A stretch of 62,967 nucleotides of DNA, taken from assembly GCA_028279875.1 (NCBI GenBank), contig JANQMU010000055.1, positions 1 through 62,967 on the forward strand, given 5' to 3'. Source of the DNA: Rhizobiaceae bacterium. GTDB lineage: Bacteria > Pseudomonadota > Alphaproteobacteria > Rhizobiales > Rhizobiaceae. The position numbers and the translations under genes were made by a program. This document shows, piece after piece, positions 16,132-25,178 of this stretch (within the stretch, counting starts at the first letter, position 1; every line of letters starts with the position of its first letter). Under the pieces are notes generated by a model that saw nothing but the letters and a program-made list of their open reading frames with translations, ran no database searches and was not told where the DNA came from.

Positions 16132-16206
16132 ACCCATTCTATTCCGGTGACAGTTTACTTAATTCCGTTCCGGAATTAAGTAAACTGTCACCGGAATAGA
16201 ATGGGT
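16132..16206. repeat. perfect 36-bp-arm palindrome, 3-base loop
   Basis: Bases 16132-16167 and 16171-16206 are exact reverse complements around the loop TTC. Each arm contains GGTGACAGTTTACTTAATT. The element starts 7 bases after the thioesterase stop and runs through the last codons and stop of uxuA, which is convergent. It could act as a bidirectional terminator but has no T-tract; the arm sequence recalls dispersed REP/REPIN-type palindromes. Confidence 0.9.
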
Positions 16207-17401
16207 CGAGCGCCAACATGACGCCACGCAGTTCCGCCAGCCCGCGCATGCGGCCGAGAAGCGGATAGCCGGGCATGGAATTGCTGTTGATGTCGGCAAG
16301 GATCTCCTGGCCGTGGTCGGGGCGCATGGGGATTGTCCAGTCGCTGCGGCCTTCGGCCCTGCGGCGCGCCTCCTCGCCCAGCAATGCGCCGACCACCGCC
16401 ACCATATCGGTGTCGCCGCCGAGATGGGTGTCCTCGTGGAAACTGTGCTTGCCGGAAAAGGCCGGCGCCTGCCGGCGGGTGTTGCGCAGATGGGCAAAAT
16501 GGATGCGGCTGCCCCAGTCCGCAACGAATGCCGGGAAATCCATCGACGGCAAAACGCCCATGGACCCGGTGCAAAGCGTGATGCCGTTTTGCGGCAGGTC
16601 CACCACCTTCATGATGAAGGCATAGTCCTGTGCCGTCGACATGATCCGCGGCAGGCCGAGGAGCGAGAAGGGCGGATCGTCGGGGTGGCAGCACAGATTG
16701 ATGTCCAGTTCGCGGGCCAGCGGAACCACCAGTTCCAGAAACACCACCAGATTGGCGCGCAACCGGGACGCGTCGATCGCGGCATAGGCGGTCAGATGGT
16801 CGTGAACGTCCCGGATCGTCCAGCTGTCATTAGTTCCGGGCAGGCCGGCGACGATATTGTCGACCAGCCGGTTTTTCCGGTCGTCGGTCATGGTCCCGAA
16901 CCGATCCCTTGCCGCTTCGCGAATGCCGGCCGGATAGTCGGCCTGCGCTCCGTCGCGCCGGAGCAGATGGAGATCGAAGACCGCGAAGTCGATCAGGTCG
17001 AAGCGCATCGCAAAGCCGCCATGGGACATGGGCGACCGCAGGCTGGTCCGGGTCCAGTCGAGGATCGGCATGAAATTATAGCAGACGGTGCGCAAGCCGC
17101 AGGCCGCGAGATTGCGCAGGCACTGCCGATAGGCGTCCACATGGTCGCGCCAGTCGCCGGTCTGGGTCTTGATGTTTTCCGATACGGGAAGGCTTTCGAC
17201 GACCTCCCATGCGAGCCCGGACGGCGATCCGTCCTGCCGTGTCGATATCTGATCCTGCCGGCATCGGATCTCTTCCACCGACCAGATCTCACCGGTCGGG
17301 ACATGATGCAGGGCTGAAACCACGCCTTCGACACCCGCCTGCAGCAGGGCGTCAATGGAAATCGTGTCCGCCGGACCGAACCAGCGCCAGGTTTGTTTCA
17401 T
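16139..17401 (-). CDS. uxuA: mannonate dehydratase, C-terminus replaced by palindrome
   Basis: Converts D-mannonate to 2-keto-3-deoxygluconate in glucuronate breakdown; Mn/Fe enzyme of the TIM-barrel UxuA family. 420 residues; ATG at 17401 overlaps the stop of the ABC ATPase gene (ATGA), so translation is coupled. Seen: MKQTWRWFGPADTIS, GLRTVCYNFMPILDWTRT, CCHPDDPPFSLLGLPRI, LCTGSMGV, FHEDTHLGGDTDM, RPDHGQEIL and GLAELRGVMLALDP. After that the last 20 or so residues are encoded by the palindrome and do not look like the family's usual end. Last gene of the leftward operon. Confidence 0.9.
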   Translation of the reverse strand: MKQTWRWFGPADTISIDALLQAGVEGVVSALHHVPTGEIWSVEEIRCRQDQISTRQDGSPSGLAWEVVESLPVSENIKTQTGDWRDHVDAYRQCLRNLAACGLRTVCYNFMPILDWTRTSLRSPMSHGGFAMRFDLIDFAVFDLHLLRRDGAQADYPAGIREAARDRFGTMTDDRKNRLVDNIVAGLPGTNDSWTIRDVHDHLTAYAAIDASRLRANLVVFLELVVPLARELDINLCCHPDDPPFSLLGLPRIMSTAQDYAFIMKVVDLPQNGITLCTGSMGVLPSMDFPAFVADWGSRIHFAHLRNTRRQAPAFSGKHSFHEDTHLGGDTDMVAVVGALLGEEARRRAEGRSDWTIPMRPDHGQEILADINSNSMPGYPLLGRMRGLAELRGVMLALDPFYSGDSLLNSGTELSKLSPE

Positions 17402-18498
17402 CAATCCAGGCCCGCTTTTTGCGAGAGCTTCGTTTCGCTTGAAAAGACGTGGACCTCCGAGCGCTCGATCGCCAACCCGACTTCGGCGCCGTTGGTCACA
17501 TCCGTCTGACCGCTGATATGCACCGTGACCGCTGTGCCGCCCCTTGTGTTGCTGTACAGAAAGGACTCGCCGCCCAATTGTTCGGTGCTGCGCACGGAGA
17601 CGGAAAAATCGGCATCGGCGCCGTTGGCGACTTTCGTGTGGTTGGGGCGAAAACCGAGCGTGACCTTCTGGCCCTGCCGGACGTCGAAGTCGCGGGCATC
17701 GAGATCGAAGGTCTCGTCGGCGTCCGATTTGAAGGTGAAGGATGCCGTGTCCGTTTTGACGATCTCGCCATCGAGAAAATTCATCTTGGGCGAGCCGATA
17801 AAGCCGGCGACGAAGATATTGGCGGGGTTGTTGTAGATCTCCAGCGGCGCGCCGAACTGCTCGACGATTCCAGCCCGCAGCACGGCGATCTTGTCGGCCA
17901 TGGTCATGGCCTCCACCTGGTCGTGCGTGACGTAGATCATGGTGTTGCCGAGCCGCCGGTGCAGGCTGGCGATTTCGGTGCGCATGTCGACGCGCAGTTC
18001 GGCGTCGAGATTGGACAGCGGCTCGTCGAACAGGAAGACCGACGGTTCGCGCACCACGGCGCGGCCGATGGCGACACGCTGGCGCTGGCCGCCGGACAGG
18101 TCCTTGGGCCGGCGCTCCAGCAATTCGTCGATCTGCAGCATTCTGGAGACTTCGTCGATTTTGGCGGCGATCTCGGCCCTCGGCGTGTGGACGTTCTCCA
18201 GGCCGAAGGAGAGGTTCTGGCGGACCGACATATGCGGATAGAGCGCATAGGACTGGAACACCATCGCCAGCCCGCGATCGGCGGCGGGGATGTGATTGAC
18301 GACCTTGCCGTCGATTTCAATCGTTCCGTCGGTGATCGGTTCAAGGCCGGATATCATGCGCAGCAAGGTCGATTTCCCACAGCCCGACGGGCCGACAAAG
18401 ACGCAGAAGTCGCCGTCCTCGACCGTCAGGTCGACGCCCCTTATGACATTGACGTCGCCAAAGGACTTCTTCACATCCTTCAAGATGAGTTCGGCCAT
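17401..18498 (-). CDS. sugar ABC transporter ATP-binding protein (UgpC/MsmK type)
   Basis: 365 residues. Walker A GPSGCGKST, signature LSGGQRQRVAIGRA, Walker B VFLFDEPLSNLD and a C-terminal OB-type regulatory domain with LGFRPNHTKV. It is the MalK/UgpC type that energises CUT1 carbohydrate importers. Abuts the permease gene upstream and overlaps uxuA downstream. With the neighbours it probably imports a uronic acid or uronide. Confidence 0.93.
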   Translation of the reverse strand: MAELILKDVKKSFGDVNVIRGVDLTVEDGDFCVFVGPSGCGKSTLLRMISGLEPITDGTIEIDGKVVNHIPAADRGLAMVFQSYALYPHMSVRQNLSFGLENVHTPRAEIAAKIDEVSRMLQIDELLERRPKDLSGGQRQRVAIGRAVVREPSVFLFDEPLSNLDAELRVDMRTEIASLHRRLGNTMIYVTHDQVEAMTMADKIAVLRAGIVEQFGAPLEIYNNPANIFVAGFIGSPKMNFLDGEIVKTDTASFTFKSDADETFDLDARDFDVRQGQKVTLGFRPNHTKVANGADADFSVSVRSTEQLGGESFLYSNTRGGTAVTVHISGQTDVTNGAEVGLAIERSEVHVFSSETKLSQKAGLD

Positions 18499-19551
18499 CT
18501 ATTTTCCCCCCGTCGAGGCAATGCCGGTGGCGATGTATTTCTGCAAAAATGCAAAAACCAGCGCGATGGGTGCGAGCACCAGGACCGTCATCGCCAGCAG
18601 ATTGCTCCATTGCGTGTTCAGTTCGCCCTGGAACTCGTTGAGGGCCAGCTGCAGCGTGAAATTGTCGTTTTCCGACAGGATGATCAGCGGCCAGAGGAAA
18701 TCGTTCCAGCGCCACATGATGGCCAGAATGGCCAGCACCGCGATCGCCGGCGCGCTGAGCGGCAGGATGATGCGCCAGAAGATCTTCCACTCGCTGGCCT
18801 TGTCCATGCGGGCGGCATCGAGGATCTCGTCGGGAATGGTGAGCATATATTGGCGCAGCAGGAACACGCCGGTCGGCGTGGCGGCTCCGGGGATGATGAC
18901 GCCCCACAGGCTGTTGACCAGCCCGAGTTCCCGGCAGATCAGGAAGAGCGGCACCAGCACAACCGTTTGCGGCACCATCAACACGCCGATGACCATGGCC
19001 AGCACCGCGTTTCGTCCGCGAAACTGGTATTTCGACAGCGCAAAGGCGGCCATCGAATTGACCAGCAGCATGATGATGGTCGCCACCGCCGTGATGAAGA
19101 CGCTGTTCCACATATATTTGAGGAAATTGAACTGTTCGAAGAGCTCGGTGTAGTTCTCCGTTGCCAGGTGGAATTTCTCCACCGGCTTGCGGTCCTTGAT
19201 GTTGACCTTGATGCGGGTCTCGGGGTCGTCGAGACGCACCATCTGAGACACGATGCCGATGCGGCGGACCTGGGCAACCGTCTCGCCGGCCAACTCGCCA
19301 TCGGTGACTTCGAACAGCGGCAGCGGCTTGTCGTAGCCGGGCAGGGTCACCGTCTGGGCGGTCACCGGAATGAAGCGGGGCGGGAAGTGCGCCAGTTCCG
19401 CCTCGGTCTTGAACGATGACAGCACCAGCCAGATGACCGGCGCGAACATCAGCAGCACGCCCATGAACAGATAGGTGTAAGACGCCCAGTCGGTCCAGTG
19501 CAGACCGTTTTTGCCGCGCGTGCGGGTCAGAAACGCGATTGCCCTACTCAT
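18499..19551 (-). CDS. carbohydrate ABC transporter permease (MalG type)
   Basis: 350 residues, six membrane helices with an EAA loop (EILDAARMDKASEWKIFWRIILPLSAPAIA). The N-terminal periplasmic part between helix 1 and 2 is long (about 80 residues, rich in charged residues), unlike short MalG loops. The start overlaps the end of the partner permease by 8 bases. Confidence 0.9.
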   Translation of the reverse strand: MSRAIAFLTRTRGKNGLHWTDWASYTYLFMGVLLMFAPVIWLVLSSFKTEAELAHFPPRFIPVTAQTVTLPGYDKPLPLFEVTDGELAGETVAQVRRIGIVSQMVRLDDPETRIKVNIKDRKPVEKFHLATENYTELFEQFNFLKYMWNSVFITAVATIIMLLVNSMAAFALSKYQFRGRNAVLAMVIGVLMVPQTVVLVPLFLICRELGLVNSLWGVIIPGAATPTGVFLLRQYMLTIPDEILDAARMDKASEWKIFWRIILPLSAPAIAVLAILAIMWRWNDFLWPLIILSENDNFTLQLALNEFQGELNTQWSNLLAMTVLVLAPIALVFAFLQKYIATGIASTGGK

Positions 19552-20512
19552 TGACGTTTCTCCGGTTGACCCAGAGCTGGAGGGCGGTGAGAACGATCAG
19601 CACCAGCGCCAGCAGGACCGATGCCGCTGACGCGAGGCCAAAGAGCCGCGGCGCGCCGGCGAAGCCGGTGTCGTAGATATATTGAATGAGCAATGTCGTT
19701 GCCGAGCCCGGACCGCCGCCGGTGAAGGCGTAGACCTCCTCGAAGGTCTGCACGCCCTTGATCAGGGCCAGGACGAGGACGACGAGCATGGTCGGCATGA
19801 GAAGGGGCAGGGTGATGCGGGTGAAGGCCCTGAACGGCGTCGCGCGATCCATCATGGCCGCCTCGTAGACATCGCGGGGGATCGCCTGAAGTCCGGCCAG
19901 CAGGATCAGCGTGTAAAAGCCCATATGGGCCCAGATCGATAGGAAGACCGACCAGCCGAAGGCCCAGTGGACATCCAGCAGCCAGTTGAAGCTCTCATAG
20001 CCGAGGCCTTCCAGCGCGGCATTCAGGACGCCGTCACGCTGCAGGATCCATTTCCAGATGAGGGCGACGACGACAGGAGACAGCAGAACCGGGAAGAAGA
20101 AGACGCTTCTGAAGAAGCCGCGTGCGCGGATCTTGCGGTTGAGGATGAGGGCGGTGACCAGTGAAAACCCGACCATCAGCCCGACCTGCAGAAGAACGAA
20201 CCAGAAGGTGTTGTGTACGGCGCGCCAGAAAATGTCCTGGTTGCAGGTATTGGGATCGAAATGATTGGCGCAACTGGCGAGCGCCTCGAAGTTCTCCATG
20301 CCGACATAGGGCCGCTCGGACAACAGGATCGCATCGCTGCCCGTCACCGAATAGACCAGGTTCAGGACCACCGGAAAGATCGCGAACATCAGGAACAGGA
20401 TGAGATTGGGAAGCAGAAAGAGCCAGGCCGGGTTCTTCAACCCGAGCGTCTTCTGCAGGAAGGCCATGGGAATTTCGATCAAACGCATGGCCGGGCTGAT
20501 GATGCTCAACAT
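19544..20512 (-). CDS. carbohydrate ABC transporter permease (MalF type)
   Basis: 322 residues, six predicted helices, EAA loop (DVYEAAMMDRATPFRAFTRITLPLLMPTM). GGGGA precedes the ATG. A GC-rich hairpin separates it from the binding-protein gene upstream, while the next permease gene overlaps it by 8 bases. Confidence 0.9.
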   Translation of the reverse strand: MLSIISPAMRLIEIPMAFLQKTLGLKNPAWLFLLPNLILFLMFAIFPVVLNLVYSVTGSDAILLSERPYVGMENFEALASCANHFDPNTCNQDIFWRAVHNTFWFVLLQVGLMVGFSLVTALILNRKIRARGFFRSVFFFPVLLSPVVVALIWKWILQRDGVLNAALEGLGYESFNWLLDVHWAFGWSVFLSIWAHMGFYTLILLAGLQAIPRDVYEAAMMDRATPFRAFTRITLPLLMPTMLVVLVLALIKGVQTFEEVYAFTGGGPGSATTLLIQYIYDTGFAGAPRLFGLASAASVLLALVLIVLTALQLWVNRRNVNE

Positions 20513-20546
20513 CGCCGTCCCCTTCTTTGCTGGCGAGCCGAAACCG

Positions 20547-20575
20547 GCCGGACGGGGCGGTTCACCCCGTCCGGC
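20547..20575 (-). terminator. intercistronic hairpin after binding-protein gene
   Basis: An 11-bp stem (GCCGGACGGGG / CCCCGTCCGGC) with a 7-base loop lies between the solute-binding-protein gene and the permease gene. Such hairpins often stabilise or partly terminate the transcript so that binding protein is made in excess. Confidence 0.6.
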
Positions 20576-20590
20576 TGTTGTGAGAAGGGC

Positions 20591-21877
20591 CTATTTGGTG
20601 GCGGCGAGCGCGTCCGCCAGGTCTTCCTTGGCCCGTGCCATGGCCTCGTCGACCGTCAGTTCGCCGACGATCGCCTGGGTGACCCGGGTCACGGTGATGT
20701 TGAACATCGCGCGGTTGTTCTTGTAGCCCTGATACATGAAGGCAACCGGCGCCAGCTTGGCGACCTGGGCGCCCCAGGCGTTCAGCGCCGCGGCGGCGGC
20801 CGGCGAGGCATCCACATAGGTCACGCCTTCATCGGCAACGCCGATATGCGCCGGGATGTTCTTGGTCTTCGCCGTGAGTTCGGCATAGTTGTCCTGCTGG
20901 GCGAAGAAGTCGATCAGCTTGGCGACAATCTCGGGATGCTCGGTCTGCTTGAAGCCAACGACACCGGCGCCGCCCGGCATGCCCGTGCAGCCGCCGACCC
21001 CGCAGGGGGACCCGGTCACCACCCAGTCAAAGGCGTCGCCGATATTGGTGTCCATTTTCTGGACCTGCCAGCTGCCGGAATAGAGATAGACCAGCTGCCC
21101 GTTGATGAACTCCTGCGATCCGTCCTGATAGGTGTTGCCGCCGCTGCCGGCCCACACGTCGCGCGCCATGGTGCCGTCTTTGTGCCAGTCCACGAATTTC
21201 TGGACGTAGGCGGTGAACGCGTCATCGACCAGGATCGGGTTGCCGTCCGCGTCGAACATCTTGGCGCCATAGGACATGGCCGGACCGGCGATACGGTGGC
21301 CCGAACGGTCCATGGCCATCGGGAAATCGGTTTCCGTTGCCTTGGCGACCTTGCGCGAGGCCTCCGCCCAGTCATCCCAGGAGGCGTCGGGGCCCGGCAT
21401 CGGGACGCCGGCCTGATCGAACAGGGTCTTGTTGACATAGGCGCCGGTGATGGTCAGCTGAGAATGCATGCCGTAGATGCCGTCATCATCGGCGCTGGGA
21501 CGGTACCAGTCGAGGGTTCCGCCGAAGCTCTTTTCCCAGTAGTCGCGGTCCACATAGGGTGCGAGGTCGAGATAATATTCCGACAGGCCGCCAAGGTCAG
21601 TCACCTTGGCAAGATCAGGGCCCGTGCCACCGGCAAGCTGCACCGGCAGACTTTCCAGGATCGCCTTGTAGGGCACCTTGTCGATATTGACCGTGACGCC
21701 CGGATTCTCGGCCTCAAAGCGTTTGCTGATTTCACCCAGCACTTCGCATTCATTGCCATCGCCGGAACACATGAAGCGGATTTCCTGCGCTGATGCGGTC
21801 GTTGCGCCGGCGCCGACCGACAGGCCGAGCACGGCGGACGCGCCGAGCAGTTTCAATGCGTTGAGTTTATGAGACAT
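20591..21877 (-). CDS. extracellular sugar-binding protein of ABC importer
   Basis: 428 residues; signal peptide with A-S-A cleavage site near residue 30 (TTASAQEIRFMC). Family-1 solute-binding protein: NPGVTVNIDKVPYKAILESLPVQLAGGTGPDLAKV, then GLSEYYLDLAPYVD. Two pairs of cysteines (CSGDGNEC; CGVGGC) could form disulfides. Periplasmic; the cluster points to a uronate or uronide ligand, which is inference. Confidence 0.9.
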   Translation of the reverse strand: MSHKLNALKLLGASAVLGLSVGAGATTASAQEIRFMCSGDGNECEVLGEISKRFEAENPGVTVNIDKVPYKAILESLPVQLAGGTGPDLAKVTDLGGLSEYYLDLAPYVDRDYWEKSFGGTLDWYRPSADDDGIYGMHSQLTITGAYVNKTLFDQAGVPMPGPDASWDDWAEASRKVAKATETDFPMAMDRSGHRIAGPAMSYGAKMFDADGNPILVDDAFTAYVQKFVDWHKDGTMARDVWAGSGGNTYQDGSQEFINGQLVYLYSGSWQVQKMDTNIGDAFDWVVTGSPCGVGGCTGMPGGAGVVGFKQTEHPEIVAKLIDFFAQQDNYAELTAKTKNIPAHIGVADEGVTYVDASPAAAAALNAWGAQVAKLAPVAFMYQGYKNNRAMFNITVTRVTQAIVGELTVDEAMARAKEDLADALAATK

Positions 21878-21918
21878 TCACTTTCCTCCCTTGCGGCCAG
21901 AACATGGCCAGTTTGGTT

Positions 21919-22989
21919 TCAGTTCGATAGACTCCAGCCATCATAGAGGGGCGTGCCCTCGGCCAAAGGCAGTTCAACCACGGCCGCATTGCGAACGGCG
22001 TGATAGATTGCGGAGACGAGTTCGAGCGAACGGCGCCCGTCCTCCGGGGTGACTTCGCGTCCACCCCGTCCGTCGAGTTTGTCGGCGAGTGCTGCAAAGA
22101 AGCCCGTGAAGCCCGAGTGGGTCTCCGCCACCGATGCCAGGCACTCATCCACCTGTTTCTGCGTTGTCTTGCCCCGGGCAGTGAATGTCCACACATCCTC
22201 CGCCGGTGCATAGGGCGCCGATCCACTCTCGGCGGTGAGGTTTTCGAAACAGAACCGCATGCGGGTCGTATCGCCTGCGGCCCCGAGCGTGATGGAACTG
22301 GACGCGAGCGCGCCGTTCTCCATCTGGAAGGAGATCGCGGCGCAATCCTCGACTTCGATGTCGTTGACACGGGTCGCCGCAAACGCCGAAAGCCGCCGCA
22401 CCGGGCCGAAGATCGTGCACAGCAGGTCATGATTGTGAATCGCATGGCCGAGCACCGCGCCGCCCTGTTCGCCGTGCCATGTTCCCCGCCATGGAACGGC
22501 GTAATAGTCTGCGCGCCGGTCCCAATGGGTCTCGATGCTCGCAACGTAAGGCTTGCCGGTCAGTCCGGCATCCATCAGCGCGCGCAATTGGGCGGTCGCC
22601 GGCCCGTAGCGATACTGGAAGACCGGTGTCAGCAATTTTCCGCTATCCGATGCCCGCCGTATCAGCGCATCGGCGTCACGCAGCGAGGTGACAAGCGGTT
22701 TTTCGCAGACCACGTGCTTGCCGCTGGCCAGCGCCGCCATCGAGGTTTCGAAATGCAGATGCGGCGGCAGGCAGATATCGACCAGATCGATGTCGGGATC
22801 GTTCAGAACGGAATTGAAAACGGGTTCGACGCGAATGGACGTCCGATCACCGATAACGGCTGATGCGCGGTCGACATCAGTGTCGCAAAGTGTGCGGACG
22901 GAGAACCTCTCCGGAAGGTTCTGATAGGCGGCCAGGTGCTGCGCGCCGATCCCGGCGCCGATAATGGCAACGCGCGTCGGTCCGCTCAT
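21919..22989 (-). CDS. Gfo/Idh/MocA family oxidoreductase (first of three)
   Basis: 356 residues; ATG at 22989 overlaps the stop of the upstream gene (ATGA). Rossmann start VAIIGAGIGAQHLAAYQ and the active-site CEKPL motif (GKHVVCEKPLVTS). NAD(P)-dependent dehydrogenase acting on a sugar, inositol or sugar acid. The exact substrate is not readable, but it is in a glucuronate operon. Confidence 0.88.
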   Translation of the reverse strand: MSGPTRVAIIGAGIGAQHLAAYQNLPERFSVRTLCDTDVDRASAVIGDRTSIRVEPVFNSVLNDPDIDLVDICLPPHLHFETSMAALASGKHVVCEKPLVTSLRDADALIRRASDSGKLLTPVFQYRYGPATAQLRALMDAGLTGKPYVASIETHWDRRADYYAVPWRGTWHGEQGGAVLGHAIHNHDLLCTIFGPVRRLSAFAATRVNDIEVEDCAAISFQMENGALASSSITLGAAGDTTRMRFCFENLTAESGSAPYAPAEDVWTFTARGKTTQKQVDECLASVAETHSGFTGFFAALADKLDGRGGREVTPEDGRRSLELVSAIYHAVRNAAVVELPLAEGTPLYDGWSLSN

Positions 22990-24011
22990 CGTCCGGCCTC
23001 CGTCTGTTCGGCCATGCGCTGCGCCCGCAAGGCCAGTTCCATGACCTTGAAACAGTGATCCTGCGGCATCGCCGTTTCGGTGCGGTTGCGGATGTCGTCG
23101 GCAAGATTGTGGAAATACGGATAGCCCGCATCGCGGCAATCGATGTGCTCGCAGCGGTTCCCGTTGACCAGATACAGGTGATCGGTCGTGTCCTCGCGCG
23201 CCACGTCGATATATTTGCGCAGTTCGATGTACCCCTCCGTTCCCAGGATCGTCAGCCGGCCGTCTCCCCAAGTCGGCAGCGCGTCCGGCGTATACCAGTC
23301 GACCCGAATGTAGCCATGTCCGCGGTCGCTGCGCAAGGACAGCTCGCCGAAGTCCTGCAGTCCGGGATCATTGTTGTTCGCATAGTTAGCGGCATGAGCC
23401 ATGGTGATCTGCGCATCGGTGGAGCCGGTGAAGTAGAGGAACTGGTCGATCTGGTGGGAGGCGATATCGCAGATGATTCCGCCATAGCTTTCCCTGTCGA
23501 AAAACCATGCGGGCCGCGTCGGGCGATTGAGGCGGTGGGGTCCGAGCCCGACGGTCTGGATAACGGTGCCGATGGCGCCGGCCTGGACCAGTTCCGCAGC
23601 CCTCGTGACACTCGGGACCTCGAAGCGCTCGGAGAAATCGACCGACCAGATCCGTCCGGTGCGGGCGACGGTGGCCTTGATCGCCGCCAATTGCTCGGCC
23701 GTCGTGCAGCCGGGCTTGTCGACCATGACATCCTTGCCGTGTTCCATCGCCTCGATCGCCAGCGCCGCGCGTTGCGAAGGGATGGCGGCGATCAGGATCA
23801 GATCGATGTCGTCATCCTCGAGCAGGGCCGCGCGGTCATTGTGACGCGGCGCATCGGGGAACCGTTTGGCGAACCCGTCCAGAGTGCCCGGATCGCCATC
23901 GGTCCACCAGCCGACAAACTCTCCGCCGACGGCCATCATATGAGCAGCCTGCCCGTAGATGTGGCGGTGATCGAGGCCAACGGCTGCGAATCTGACGGGC
24001 TTGGATGGCAT
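22986..24011 (-). CDS. Gfo/Idh/MocA family oxidoreductase (second of three)
   Basis: 341 residues, beginning VRFAAVGLDHRHIYGQAAHMM rather than the usual G-x-G-x-x-G, with GKDVMVDKPG in place of EKP and conserved ICDIASHQIDQFLYFTGS. The altered nucleotide loop (VGLDHRHIYG) is characteristic of one Gfo/Idh subgroup and may change cofactor affinity. Directly abuts the third oxidoreductase gene. Confidence 0.85.
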   Translation of the reverse strand: MPSKPVRFAAVGLDHRHIYGQAAHMMAVGGEFVGWWTDGDPGTLDGFAKRFPDAPRHNDRAALLEDDDIDLILIAAIPSQRAALAIEAMEHGKDVMVDKPGCTTAEQLAAIKATVARTGRIWSVDFSERFEVPSVTRAAELVQAGAIGTVIQTVGLGPHRLNRPTRPAWFFDRESYGGIICDIASHQIDQFLYFTGSTDAQITMAHAANYANNNDPGLQDFGELSLRSDRGHGYIRVDWYTPDALPTWGDGRLTILGTEGYIELRKYIDVAREDTTDHLYLVNGNRCEHIDCRDAGYPYFHNLADDIRNRTETAMPQDHCFKVMELALRAQRMAEQTEAGR

Positions 24012-25112
24012 CTACCGGGCCTCGATTTCACTGAGTTTTGTGGCGGATTTCGATCTGGACGACTGCACAAGCGCATCGATCAGGATATGAACATTGAGGG
24101 CCTCGCGACCGGGGCACGGCGGGTCTTCGTCGCCGGCGACGGCCCGGGCGAAGTCTTCGATGACGTCCCTGTGCCAGGCATGGGTGAAGGCCATGGGATC
24201 AGCGCCGCCACCGGTCGAAGTATCCGCTCCGAAGGTTTCGGTGCGGCCATCACGCCAGGCAATGTCGAGCCTGCCGGATTTCAGCAGGGCAACGGCGTTG
24301 TCGAAATGCAGGGTGATGGATTCGGCAGCGCCCGGAAAACTTGCGGTGCTGGCCACCAGCGACCCGACCGCGCCGTTTTCAAAGGCGAGGCCGGCCGTCA
24401 CGAAGTCCTCGGCCTCCATCCGGTGGAAGGCGGTCGTGCACGCCATGGCCTGGACTTCATCGACCGGTCCGGTCAGGCTCAACATCAGGTCCAGCGTGTG
24501 AATGGCCTGGGAAATCAGGACCCCGCCGCCGTCGCGGGCATAGGTGCCGCGGCCCGGCTCATCATAATAGGCCTGCTCCCGCCACCAGGGCACGACGATT
24601 TCGACCAGCCCCAGTTTTCCGAACGCGCCGGCATCGATCATTTCGCGCAACCGGACCGAAGCGGCTCGGACACGGTGCTGGAAAACGATGCCGAGTTTGA
24701 CGCCCGCGGATTCACACTGCGTGACGATCTCGGCAGCCGCCTTGCTGTCCCGCTCAACCGGCTTTTCCATCAGTATGTCGATATTGGCGGCCGCCAGGAT
24801 CCGGGCGATATCCATGCGGGCATTCGGCGGAGTCGTGACGATCGCGAAGTCGATTTCGCCGTCCGATGCGATTTCGTCGACGGATCGATAGTGGTGCGGC
24901 GCATGACCGCACAGATTTTCCGCCCGGCTGATGAACGCTTCGCCGGAGGATTGGCTGCGGGCGCACACGCCCTTCAGGTACAGTTGGTCTTTCAGATCCG
25001 CCAGCGCGCGCAGATGGGTATCGGCAACCATGCCGAGTCCGATCAATGCCACATTCTGTCGGGGCTGACTGCTGACCACGAAGCGCCGAACCTCCCTTTC
25101 CGTCCCTCGCAT
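24012..25112 (-). CDS. Gfo/Idh/MocA family oxidoreductase (third, operon head)
   Basis: 366 residues. VALIGLGMVADTHLRAL Rossmann start, ILMEKPVERDSKAA active-site motif, and GGGVLISQAIHTLDLMLSLTG. First gene of the leftward operon, starting 66 bases from the divergent gntR-type gene, so it is under the shared operator. Three non-identical members in one operon point to a multi-step oxidation or oxido-reductive route for a sugar acid. Confidence 0.88.
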   Translation of the reverse strand: MRGTEREVRRFVVSSQPRQNVALIGLGMVADTHLRALADLKDQLYLKGVCARSQSSGEAFISRAENLCGHAPHHYRSVDEIASDGEIDFAIVTTPPNARMDIARILAAANIDILMEKPVERDSKAAAEIVTQCESAGVKLGIVFQHRVRAASVRLREMIDAGAFGKLGLVEIVVPWWREQAYYDEPGRGTYARDGGGVLISQAIHTLDLMLSLTGPVDEVQAMACTTAFHRMEAEDFVTAGLAFENGAVGSLVASTASFPGAAESITLHFDNAVALLKSGRLDIAWRDGRTETFGADTSTGGGADPMAFTHAWHRDVIEDFARAVAGDEDPPCPGREALNVHILIDALVQSSRSKSATKLSEIEAR

Positions 25113-25125
25113 GAATTGTTAGCAT

Positions 25126-25162
25126 ACCGGTATACCGGTTGCAATAGTCCGCCATACCGGTA
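25126..25162. promoter_or_regulatory. operator with GGTATACC core, three ACCGGT units
   Basis: ACCGGTATACCGGT (25126-25139) is a perfect palindrome, followed by another palindromic TACCGGTA at 25155-25162; three ACCGGT units in 37 bases. The core GGTATACC is the same as the core of the E. coli UxuR/ExuR box (TTGGTATACCAA). It lies between the divergent regulator and the operon head, so it is the likely site for the GntR-type protein. Confidence 0.7.
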
Positions 25163-25178
25163 CACTGGAGACACTCAA

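Noticed and set aside
23055..25178. Very long open frame antisense to two oxidoreductase genes and continuous with the gntR gene
   Set aside because: High GC keeps antisense frames open; the minus-strand genes have clear family motifs and the plus frame reads as low-complexity sequence until the true gntR start.
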